Assembly (NCBI GenBank): GCA_965153455.1
Contig: OZ234496.1
Coordinates: 16,360,304 to 16,424,303 of the forward strand
Direction of reading: 5' to 3'
Length of the DNA stretch: 64,000 nt
DNA from: Sphagnum compactum
Lineage: Eukaryota; Bryophyta; Sphagnopsida; Sphagnales
Part shown: positions 51,247 to 61,574 of the stretch, piece by piece
Position numbering within the stretch: the first letter of the stretch is position 1
Layout: every line of letters begins with the position of its first letter
The notes under the pieces: generated by a model
What the model saw: only the letters and a program-made list of their open reading frames with translations
Told to the model about the DNA's origin: nothing
Database searches by the model: none
Position numbers and translations under genes: made by a program

Positions 51247-51725
51247 CCCAACCAAAGGGTTGCAACTATTCTTCCCTCCCACCTACCCCAAACAAACACA
51301 CCATCCCAACCAACCTAAAACCCCCTTAAACAAGTGGTGGGAAAATAAGAATGATGTCTTGACCATGCTTAGAAAGCTCAAAGCAAGTGGAGGGGGGGGA
51401 GGAAATATAAGACTTTTGTGTTGACAATGCTTTAAACCTTGTAAACAATTGGTGGGAAACATAAGAATTATATGTTAATCATAATAATTAAACCAACCAA
51501 AGGGTTGCAACTATCCACCCTCCTACCTGCCCCAAACAAACACACCAACCAACCAACCCAAAACCCCCTTAAATAAGTGATGGGAAAATAAGCATGTCTT
51601 GACCATGCTTAGAAACCCCAAAGCAAAGGAGGGGGGGAATATAAGACTTATGTGTTGACGATGTGTAAACCTCGTAAACAATTGATGTGAAACATAAGAA
51701 TTATATGTTAATCATAATAATTAAA
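51247..51725 (+). repeat. ~243-bp tandem duplication
   Basis: Two copies begin ACCAAAGGGTTGCAACTAT near 51250 and 51495. Each contains CCCCAAACAAACACACCA, CTTGACCATGCTTAGAAA, a G-rich run and ATAAGAATTATATGTTAATC at its end. A diverged third part continues to about 51830. Confidence 0.85.
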
Positions 51726-52171
51726 ACTTATGTTGTTGGAAAACAAAATAAGTATTTGTTGACTATGGTTAATTCCCTGCACTAAACGAGTGGTGGGAAA
51801 AGGTGAAATACAAGAATTATCTGTTAACCATGCTTTTACTTTTATGGGGTTTGTTGGGGGATTTGCTCTCAACTCAAATTGTTTCTTTGAATTTTTGCAC
51901 AAGTCATTTCAGCAGGTTCCATTTTTAGTATTGATGGTTGCTCACCTATCATCATCATTATCTTGTTGGTAGTCAGTCCATTTTGGTTTTCTTAATATTC
52001 TGGAGAGCAAGAGAGACAAGAAGAGAGAAGAAAAAGATATACAAATTCCACCTTCTTGATGTGGCCAGCCACAACAAGCACGGAGAAAAGAAGTACAAAA
52101 CTGCAAGAAGTAGAAGAACTACCATGGCTAGTTATGCCTAGTCCACCGTGAACTGACACTCTTCTAAACAA

Positions 52172-52412
52172 GACACAAAGATTTATACATATTAATTTCA
52201 AACATTGAACACATCTTTCTTGAGACAAAGTTTTAGATGTTGCATTGAGAAGTTTTTATATATTAATTTCAAACATTTCAAACGTCTTTCTTGAAACAAA
52301 GTTTTATATATTGGATTGAAAAGTTATATATATTAACTTCAAACATTTAACATGTTTTTCTTGAAACAAAGTCTTATATATTGCATTGAGAAGTTTTATA
52401 TATTAACTTCGA
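52172..52412 (+). repeat. ~70-bp tandem repeat, about 3.4 copies
   Basis: Units read ATATATTAATTTCAAACATT, then a variant of (T/C)AACATGTCTTTCTTGAAAC, AAAGTTTTATATATTGCATT and GAGAAGTTT. Copies differ at a handful of positions. Confidence 0.85.
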
Positions 52413-54056
52413 ACGACAAATACTATGAGCCAGACTTATTCTAATGTTGTTCTACTACGTAACTGGGAGAAATGAAATCAGTAGGATCCTTTTGCAGCTG
52501 ATGGCGTTTGCAAATGGCATGTGCCACAATAAACAGCCGAAAGGGAATGGGAGTTATTACGCAAACTAAAGTAATCACCGACCCAATTATATAAAACTAG
52601 TGAGGAAGAAATTACTCCATTAGAAGTCAACAATCTTGTGAGATCAGTATATATGTACTTACATGCCTGGATGTTTGGATGTTAGATAATAAATTCAGAT
52701 CAGGTTGAGTATGTATGTTTCCTTTCAGATCTCTTATATATGCAGATGATTTCAGATCATGTCCAACTGCGAGATCAATGGATCTGGATTCCCGACTCCA
52801 GAGTAGTGTTTTTGTAGGAATTTTTTGGATACAGTCTACTAGTAAGTAAGTGGTGATCATCCATGGGAAGAAGGGTGTTTTTTTCTTCAATTTTGTCAAG
52901 GATTTAATGTCCTCCTCCTTAGGTGAACTCACCATCATCCACAAGAGGAATGAGCCAAATTTGACTAGAGCTCCGACAGCAAAGTAAAATTTGCTTAGAA
53001 TCCTGCCTTGTTCTGGCTACCCCCAATAGGAACTCTTTGCCTAAGTATAGTACATGTGACTTTTTTCTGCAAAATATGGCCATTTTTTGATTGTTTTACC
53101 AAAAGAAATCCTTTGTACAATTCACACTGGATTTTAAAATTTTTTTTGGTCACAGTGCAAAAAATATGCCCAAAAGAAAAACACTCTTGTGAAGATACAG
53201 AACAAAAGTGGTCATCACATTTGTGGAAAGATTTAGCCAAATCTGGCTATAAAACCAGGTACAAAGGACGTAGCTTTAATCATTCTTCTATATTTCTGGC
53301 TATTTACTGAAACTAAATATAAAAACCTGGCCTTTTGAAAATATGTTTTCCTGACTTCTAACCATTGAAAATCTCAAAAAATAACTTCAATTTAGGGGGG
53401 AAAAAATAATTAAAATTAAAATATCATTTCTAATTTTCGTAGAAGAAAAAGGTTGATCTGGAGGTTTGTGTGTTTTGTACTACCTAATCCCTGCAACTAG
53501 CGATCTTTTGAATCAGTGAATGTTGTACTGGAGCGGAATTGATTAACTAGTGTTGGAAACTTGGCCGTTGCACCACTTCCAAAATTGTGTAAGGGCAACT
53601 TGCTTTTTCTTGCAGACTATGGAGACGGGACAGAGTCGGGACAGAGTTGACGCTGATAACCCAGACCAGACCAGATTGCAAGCTTAGAACTTGTGATCTT
53701 GACGGCATCAAAACATGCAGTCGTTTGTGTTTGTGCAACGCAACTCCTGGTGCTGCTCATGCTGTTGTGGCTAGCTAGCAGCTGGACTACGCATGTGACT
53801 TCAGAACTTTGTTGTAGAGAACTTCTAGCTATTGTTAAAATTCGTCTAGAACTCTGCAATAGTTTTTCTGCAAATTTTCAAGCGCACTCTCCTCACTCGT
53901 GCTGCAACACACCTCATTAACACAAAACGAAGAAACTCCCTCATGATATTCCAGCTTTGGTCCAGCGCCTTAGGGAGGGTTTTGATCATGTCGTGGATGG
54001 GACGTAATTTGAAGGACTTTTTAATTTTCTCTCTAGAGGCTGCAGAAGTAAGTTAG

Positions 54057-54073
54057 CTAGCTAGCTAGCTAGC
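54057..54073 (+). repeat. (TAGC)n microsatellite before the FRO start
   Basis: A TAGC tetranucleotide run lies about 45 bases ahead of the start ATG, within the likely 5' UTR. TAGC is self-complementary with GCTA, so the run can fold on itself. Confidence 0.85.
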
Positions 54074-54115
54074 TTCTTCTGCAGTTCTGGAGGGCCGGAG
54101 TTTCGGGAAGAAGAT

Positions 54116-57100
54116 ATGGCCGGTTGCAGCTCATTTTATACATTGTTAAGAAGAATTTATTCTAGCTGCAGTTGCAGTTACACTAGTGATGTAGTTGTAT
54201 GTAGTGTGAAGGCTATGGTGTGGGGATTGTGTTGGGCTCTTTTTGTGTGGTGGGTTGTGCTCTTCGTGTGGCTTGATCTTCCGCCCAGTACTACGTCGTC
54301 GTCAGTGGATCAACAAAACAGTTTTCAGCTCAAAGTTGCGCACTCCAGCTTCTTCGGTGATGAGAACGGTACTATAGTGAAAATGATGAGCTTCAATGTG
54401 TAGTACAATATATTATATCGTAGTTGATGATCAATGATGCCCTAGTGCGTGCAGGCTCAGTTAGATCGTCATCTGCTCCGGCGAACTGGAAGTCTTTAGA
54501 TGCGATCTAGCTAGATAGCTAGCTAGCAGTGATCATGTCCTCATGCCATTTGTGAATTGAGAGGGAGATCTATGATCAGCTTCTAACGTAGTCTTGCGTC
54601 GTCGCTCCGGTTTGTGATTCTTGTGCAGCAACTGCAAGTTATGTGCTGTACACGGCACCTTTCGTCGTGTTAGCAATCCTTGCACTCCTGTATCTGGAAT
54701 TGAACAAGCGTTTTCCTGCAAAGTAAGCATCATCAGCTGCGCCCTATTCATGAGCTTCTTGTAAATTTTTCCCTCCTCTCGCGGCCTCATTCTTCTTCTG
54801 TTCTTCTGTACATGGTTTTCTACGAGAAGAAAAACACAAGAAACATTTTTAGGATTCCCTGACGTGGGAGGCATCAAGAAGAACTTGAATTTCCGCTATG
54901 CAAATAGGAAATGGTTTGTTTGACAATGGGAAAATACAACGACTCCTCTGTTCCACAATGCGAATATTAGAATAGAACATTGAAATGGTGGTCCCATGAC
55001 GATTCCATTAAGAGCTTTCTCTATGTTTTGATAATTCAACTTCAATTCGGAGCAGAGGTAACTTCCACTCTTTTCCCTACTGTAGGGAATGCCATTGAAA
55101 AGTTTCTTCTGAAAGTGCCATTGTTCATAATACTTAGAGAGAGAGAGAGAGAGAGAGAGAGATCCTCAATGAGTACTGATTGTTGATGTTTCTTGTGGGT
55201 CACGTTCTTCTTCAGGTCGAGAACTTGCAGTAAGGTGCAGCGTAGATGGACTCGGATCTACAGATGTCTGTGGACGCAGCCGTTGGTGGTAGGGGGTCCC
55301 ATGGGCGTGCTGACGGGCATAGAGATTTTAGGGATTGCGGGGATGCTCTTGGCATTGTCGTGGATGTTCGTGAAATCGGCTGTTCCACAATTCGAGCTCA
55401 TCGATGCAGCTGCTGCCGATAAACTCATGTCGCCGGCGGACATCGGCGTAAAAAAGTATTTCACAAATTCATGACACTTTTGGTCCGACATGACATTCAC
55501 ACTTTAGAAACTTTTTTGACATTCGATGTAGGGAAAAGAGTGGAAACCTCTGCTCCAAAATTAAAGTTGAATTACCAAAGCATAGGGAATTTAGCTTTCC
55601 AGTGGAATCGTCGTCGGACCACGTTAAAAGTTCAAGTTAGAACTTCTTGATGGTCCCACGAGGGAATCCTAAAGAAGTCTCTTGTGATATTTGGGTTTCT
55701 GAATCAAAATGTGGGTTTAATTTTCCTGGTGTGCTTCGCTGCTGTGCTGTAGATGGCAGCTCAAGCTGTTGACGTCTTCAGCAATACTAGGACGGTTGAT
55801 ACCATTTCCCATGGCGCTCTTGTTCCTTCCGGTAACGAGAGGGTCGCCGATACTAAGGATGGTGGATGTTCCTTTCGAGCAAGCTGTGAAGTACCACAGA
55901 TGGTTGGGCCACTTGACGATGCTCATCGTTTCAGCTCACGGAATTACCTATGCTATCTTCGCCGGCTCTATCAATTCCGTGTATTTGGTACCAACACAAG
56001 AAACTTTTTCGGCACTCCCTGTAGGGAAAAGAGTGGAAACCTCTGACTCGAATTAAAGTTAAGAATTCACGAACAAAAAACATAGGGGAAGAACTTCAAG
56101 GGAATCGTGGGGACCAATATTTCAATGCTTTATTCTAATTTTCCCATTGTGGAACATTCTGAGGAATCACTTTGAAATTTTTCCCATTGTCAAACAAACC
56201 ATTTCATGTTTGCATCTAGAGAAAATTCAAGTTAGAACTTCTTGATCTAGTCCCACTGGGAATGCTAAAAAAGTTTCAAGATTGTGCAACCTTGTGATCA
56301 ATACATCTTAAAACTCTTGAACAAAAATCTCTTGAGTCCCTCCTTTTTTGAGCTCGAACAACGTTCTCGTCAAGGCTGGTCTCTAAAGTCCGTCAGTCAG
56401 CAATTTGAGAAAAGTCTGTAATTGACGAATCTCGGGAGACTCGCCGGGATCTCTCCTTGCTTTTAGACCGGGCGGAAGTATCAAGACAAACAGGGCGGAA
56501 GTATCAAGACAGTAGTACTGTAACTGGCGATGATCATGTTGTGATTGCTTCTTTCGTGCGTTGCGTGTGGCAGTTGGGTGAATGGAAAGACAATGGAATT
56601 TCGAACCTGGCGGGAGTGATAGCGATGCTGGCGGGTACGGTGATGTGGGTTACATCCGTCCCATTGATGCGGAAGCGCTTCTTCAATGTGTTCTACGGCA
56701 TGCATCACTTGTACTTGGTCTACTTCGCGTTTTCCGTTTGGCATGTGGGATGGTCTCAAGCTGGCGAATTCTTGGGTGCCATTTTCCTCTTCTTTGTGGA
56801 TCGCTTCCTCCGATTCGTACAATCTCGCAGACCCGTCACTGGCGTGTCTGCTCGTCTTCTTCCCAGCGGCGTTATCGAGCTCAGCATCCCCACACACGCT
56901 GGTATAAACAACACTAAACTCCCCCAGCAGCAGGCGTAGATCATGCACGTACATGATATCTGTAGTACACACTCCAGCATTTGTGGATCCAAAGTCTTGT
57001 GCACGACTGCTGCAGAATCGACACTGATTTCTGCGGTGCACCAGCTGCCAGGGATCATGTACTAGAGTCGGTCTGCATTGATGAACCAATAGCTAGGTAG

Positions 57101-59088
57101 AGTCTTGAAGAGTGCTAACGGACTGCACCTTCTGTGACCCTGCGATGTACAGGCTTCAGCCACAATGCTTTGAGCTTCATGTTTCTCAACATACCAGGCG
57201 TTTCACGCATCGAATGGCATCCCTTCAGCACCACATCAAGCCCCCTGGATGGATCAAGCCAAATGTCCGTTTGCATCAAGCCCATCGGGGATTGGAGTCT
57301 CAGCTTACTCACCAAGCTCTTTAGCAGCAGCAGTGCCGCTCCTAAGTCTGCACAAACATCACGGGCCCAAATCTCCTCATCTGAAAAATCCGCAGCCATG
57401 AGCTGCCCATTTGCAATCGGCCATCTGTTTGCTGAGGGTCCCTACGGTCATGAATCGAATTACTTTCTCAGGTCGGTGTGCATTCAGAGTTCTCCTCCTT
57501 GGTTGCACCTCCTTTTAAGGTGTTTTGTATATTTTATAAAGATTCAATGAGTAAAGTTTGATAAGTCTAATAGAATGAAAGTGTGACACTCCTAGTGATA
57601 TCACACAAGATACTTTTGCTCTCATGAACATCTTGACATTCTTCTAACACTCAAAGTTCTTCCTTTAATCAGTTCAATGGGTCCCCATAAAATGAAAGTA
57701 CATGACATTCCTAAGGATATCATCCGTGAGATGCTTTTGCTCTCATATTGAGCATCTTGAAATTCTTCTTTCTGATTGTACAGGTACAGATATCTCCTCT
57801 TGATTGGGGGCGGAGTGGGTATAACACCCTTCCTCGCCATTCTTCGAGACCTGCTAAAGCGACACGAGTTACGACAAGCTGGGCTACCGATCGACGTGCA
57901 ACTCATCTGGTGTGTTCGAAGAAGGTCGGAGTTAGACGTACTCTCAGAAATTAGATGTCCCTCCAAGCTGCAGCCGGTGTTCCCGGGGGACTATGGTGCA
58001 GGAATTGGGATCCGCGACACCCAGCTATCTATAACAGTGAAAGGTTTCATTACAGAACGGTCGAAAGAACAGCCTGGTGGATCTAATAATTCTAGTACTG
58101 AAGCAGCAGTTTGTCAGTCCGACAATACAATCTTGATAGAATCACCTCTGGCAATCAAGTCGGAATGTCATGCCTCCAAATCCAGTCACAACAAGCTGAG
58201 CTTATCGCCGGTCATCCCCAGCAAAAACCCATGGATGGCTGCTGTTATTCTTGCATCCGCCACAGGGTTCGTTCTCATTTCCGGCTTGTTCCATCTTTAT
58301 GTTGTCACTCCGTCCGTCTGCTGCAGCAGCGACAGTAGTAGTCGTAGTAGTAGTAGCAGTAGTAGCAAAAATGGTGGATCGTCAACAAAACCTAATTTTC
58401 CGACGGCGCTCGAGGTTTTCTTTCTCTTTGTCAGCATGTTTGTGGGAATTGTTATCTGTGGTGGAGCCGTTATACTAGCGTGGACCAAGAAGCAAGGATA
58501 TAAACAAAATGCATTGCCCTGCACTGCCTCTGCAGCCTTAACGATGCAGATATCGAAGCCTGCAGCTACGAACAACAGAGAACCATCAATTGCAGCTACT
58601 AGGATGAATATACAGGAGACAGCAGCTCTAGATCTTGTAGTCGAGGCTAATGCAGTCTGTGAAGAATCTCTTCTGGATCAATGCACCATCGCTCAAGGCA
58701 CACGACCCGACTTCTCAGGTAATAAGAATATCAGCAGCTCAGTGCATTAGTACTAGTACTATGTAATTCCATGACTGGCACACAGTAACACATGACTATC
58801 CGCAACCGATCTCATGTAGTTTTGATCAATGCATCCTACAATTACTCATGATGTCCATGGTACAGATGATCATGATGAAATGAAAAATTATGTGGGCGGA
58901 TTGAATTCGCAGAGATTTTCAATGGTGCGGCATTGAAGTACCAAGGCGACGATGTGGGAGTGCTAGTTTCGGGACCCGAAGGTCTCAAGGCTAGTGTCGC
59001 TGCGGAGTGTCGCCGCCAAAACTTCACAAAACCAAGCTGGTCCAACAGTACACACTTCCACTTCCATTCTATCAGCTTCAACTTGTAG
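54116..59088 (+). CDS. FRO-type ferric-chelate reductase (NOX/FRE superfamily)
   Basis: Eight exons join in phase: 54116-54356, 54629-54722, 55216-55455, 55753-55987, 56574-56901, 57153-57471, 57784-58718, 58913-59088, giving 855 aa. The enzyme moves electrons from cytosolic NADPH through FAD and two hemes across a membrane to reduce Fe(III) or Cu(II). Seen here: N-terminal membrane segments; a ferric-reductase transmembrane core with heme histidines at about 240 and 254 (KYHRWLGHL...SAHG) and at 314/315 and 327 (YGMHHLYL...WHVG); FAD motif HPFS (402-405); NADPH motif GGGVGITP (494-501); two late membrane helices, as in plant FRO proteins; and a C-terminus with VGVLVSGPEGL and HFHSISFN. It is longer than the ~700-aa norm because of a Ser-rich linker between the last helices and a long stretch before the final exon. 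Whether it sits at plasma membrane or chloroplast cannot be decided; no clear transit peptide is seen. Introns 2-4 carry copies of one repeat. Confidence 0.92.
54909..55093 (-). repeat. FRO intron repeat, copy A (intron 2)
   Basis: About 185 bases match the reverse complement of 56011-56214 in intron 4. Landmarks are TGGTTTGTTTGACAATGGG, GTTCCACAATG, ACATTGAAAT.GTGGTCCC, CAGAGGT..CTTCCACTC and TTTTCCCTAC. It ends just before a (GA)n tract. Confidence 0.85.
55137..55163 (+). repeat. (GA)n microsatellite in FRO intron 2
   Basis: A GA run lies about 55 bases before the exon 3 acceptor. Confidence 0.9.
55518..55680 (+). repeat. FRO intron repeat, partial copy B (intron 3)
   Basis: TAGGGAAAAGAGTGGAAACC followed by TCTGCTC matches intron 4 in the same orientation. 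A second matching block reads TTCAAGTTAGAACTTCTTGA and then GGTCCCAC. It is shorter and more diverged than copies A and C. Confidence 0.75.
56011..56275 (+). repeat. FRO intron repeat, copy C (intron 4)
   Basis: The first ~200 bases pair with intron 2 in inverted orientation. The end (TTCAAGTTAGAACTTCTTGA, GTCCCACTGGGAAT) pairs with copy B. All three are probably insertions of one small non-autonomous element. Confidence 0.85.
57541..57775 (+). repeat. Diverged tandem duplication in FRO intron 6
   Basis: Two units of about 115-120 bases share TTCAATG, AATGAAAGT, a GACA(C/T)TCCTA.TGATATCA stretch, GATACTTTTGCTCTCAT and AGCATCTTGA.ATTCTTC. The second unit runs almost to the exon 7 acceptor. 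Confidence 0.7.
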
Positions 59089-59649
59089 CCGACCACAACA
59101 GGCCGCTCTAGCTGCTGATCATTCATAAAAGTTCTGATGTAAAAACCAAATTACAAGGGTCCACATCATATAACTCACCCACGGATCATCTAGATTCTGC
59201 TGCTTCCAAGATGATCAAGTAAGTACTGCAGCTCCAGATCAACAGTACGTCCACAAAAACCAAATTCTGACCCTAAGGGTGCAGAGCTCTAGTCTTCCTT
59301 CTCCACGGTGCTAGCAGGGGTGCAGAGCGAGCTCTCTTAATTTCTTTCTTCTCGATTGTGCTAAGTCCGAAGCAGGTGCTGTCTGTCTCAATTAGCAGGT
59401 GGGTTTTGAGCATCTGTTGCAGCACTGATGAATATCTTCCAAGGAAGGTTAATACACATCCTGATTAAGAGGGGATGTGTGTCTTCCTTAGAAGATGGTT
59501 GGGAGCTTTATGCATCTTTGGAGCAGCATTAACATCTTTGGAGGGAAGCTCATTAGTCATGACAACATCCCAACAATTTTTTGTTTTATGTTGGGCACTT
59601 TATGAAGTTACTCAATTCTAACCTCCAATTGTCAACCCTAAAACTTATC

Positions 59650-59868
59650 AAATCTCAATGAGCTGGGTTCTTCAACGCGTTGGGTTCATTTCTCATGTAT
59701 CATAATTGATGTACTTCAATGAGTTGGGTTCATTTGCTCATCATGGTTCTTTCATGATGTTCTTCAATGAGTTGGGTTCATTTCTCATGGTTCATATTTG
59801 ATGTACTTCAATGAGTTGGGTTCATTTGCTCATCATGGTTCTTTCATGATGTTCTTCAATGAGTTAGC
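59650..59868 (+). repeat. Alternating ~45-bp tandem repeat
   Basis: Units share TTCAATGAGTTGGGTTCATT. They alternate between one form with TCTCATG.(T/A)TCATA..TTGATG and another with TGCTCATCATGGTTCTTTCATG, giving a higher-order period of about 92 bases. About five units are visible, the first and last diverged. Confidence 0.8.
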
Positions 59869-60341
59869 ATGACCTCTAAGGGTGAATTTCCTCACAATCA
59901 CTTGCAAGGTGGTAATGAATCAGAGTGATTAAGCTATTAGTTCATGCCTTGCAGGCCCCCCCATAATGGAAAGTTTAAGAGAGGAAGAAAAAGGTTAAGT
60001 AACAAAGTTGTTGATTAAATCCTTCTTTTCTGATTCTTCTCTCTTTGCATGAAATAACCCATGAAGCAAATACTCCAGCATCATCAACAGTGATAATATA
60101 TCTACTCTGGGAGCGAATGATTTCGGGGTGTGAGTGTCATGCTTTTCAATATGAATACATATACAAACATCCTCATCTATTAAGGAAATGTCAAAAGAGC
60201 TCCTTAGGCATTAACAAAAGCTGCTTTGTTTTTTGGTGGTTGTTTCCATAGGATGGAAAATCTATTACACACTCCCTCAAAATATAATTGAATGAATCCA
60301 ACTCAAAATGCTGGCTATTTTGTTTGGGAAATCACTCATTT

Positions 60342-60661
60342 ATTGGCCTTGCCTACCCAAGGCAATGATATTGTGTTTAGATTCATTATAGAGTATAGTA
60401 GCTTAAGGGACTTTGGCCCCTACTAGGTAATAATAGGTCTATTTTTATATGAGGACTTTTTAAAGATGATATTTTGGCCTGTGTTCAAACTTGAGATTAG
60501 CTATAGAGTTAGAATATCTTGAGGGATTTTGGTTTCTTTTAGAGGATGTTTTGAAGATTATATTTTTTGCATGGTGAAATATTTGAGTTTCCATAATTCC
60601 TCTTTGGCCTTAAGATCCTAAATTAATGTAAATGGCAAGGCCACAATGTGACACACCCTTT
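60342..60661 (+). repeat. Dispersed repeat, inverted relative to 23394-23710
   Basis: Opposite-strand partner of the block 37 kb to the left. It begins TTGGCCTTGCCTACCC and ends ATGTGACACACCCTT. No gene content is visible. Confidence 0.8.
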
Positions 60662-61574
60662 GTTAGACTCACTATAACCAGCTTTAGTTTAGGTAGTATC
60701 AATTCTGGCCAATTTGTTAGCTGGAGTCCCATTTTACTCCATCAACCATTCCATGATTAACAATCTATGGCACAACCACCATATTCTCTTATTAAGAACA
60801 AGCATCTCATCCTTAGAATGATCCCAATCTTCCCCATCCTTCTCCTTGTATCTTGAATTGCTTTTTGTTGAAACCCGTGTTTAAGTCAAATGGGATGAAA
60901 ACATCCCATTTCTTGTAAACTCAGCTAAGACATTCCTATTGCTGAAATGTCAGAAAATTTCACAATGAAAATGTTTATTGTTTACTAGTGTTTTAAATAT
61001 GTCTGTATTGATCATTTAGTATGAACTATGTGTGTATTTTCAAAATATGTTCCTAAAATATTTTATGTCTTTTTAATTTGAATTTTTTGTGTAGGTATTG
61101 TTCATTAGCATATTAAAATAATTTGTAAATTATCATTCTTAATGTGAGGTATATGTATGTACTTTTTTTTAGAAATGCATTTTAAACAAGAAAAGAAAAT
61201 ACTGGATTTCTAGTTTTTGGCTACAATTTTAGACTGCATTAAATACTTTAAATACATTTTTAAAATATTTCCCAAATTCATTCTTCCATTCATTCGTTCA
61301 TCCACTCGATGAATGTAGATGGATGTAAAAGACTCCTGCTACAGAACCAAGACGCTTTTCCAGCTTTGCTTGCTTGCTTGCCGTCGAAGTTCGCGTCATC
61401 GCGTGCGCGCTTAGAGCTCCGAGAATAATCGCAAACACGGAGGAATCGATTGCGGTAACCGAGGTGTTTGCGTGGCTTGATGTGCAATCAAGCGAGACAT
61501 CAAATCACCCATCGCAGATCCATCTCGCTGGCTTATCGTTGAGTTGATTTTTCCTTTGCTGCTACTGCTGCAGG

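Larger units (their letters stand above)
41494..53900. other. Gene-poor, repeat-rich intergenic region
   Basis: No supported protein-coding gene is visible. The segment at 42300-42640 is purine-rich and full of GCAAGTAGGC variants, which open long spurious Leu/Pro/Cys-rich frames on the minus strand. 43680-44420 is a degenerate ~190-bp repeat array. 45020-45050 is an AT dinucleotide tract and 47686-47703 a C homopolymer run. 48542-48585 holds a small direct repeat (GGTCCTGCATGGTGCACT twice). 50560-51060 is a more complex stretch of unknown nature that ends in a TTTTTCCACGACTC motif and could be a transposon relic. Confidence 0.55.
59089..61290. other. Spacer between the FRO and PHAF1-like genes
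   Basis: Apart from the probable 3' UTR of FRO and two repeats (59650-59868 and 60342-60661), nothing is supported here. Short open frames such as 60045-60251 carry no recognisable motif. Confidence 0.55.

Noticed and set aside
56481-57089. 202-codon open frame on the minus strand
   Set aside because: It lies antisense to FRO exon 5 and its flanking introns; the + strand reading has conserved heme histidines and correct splice phases, so this is a shadow.
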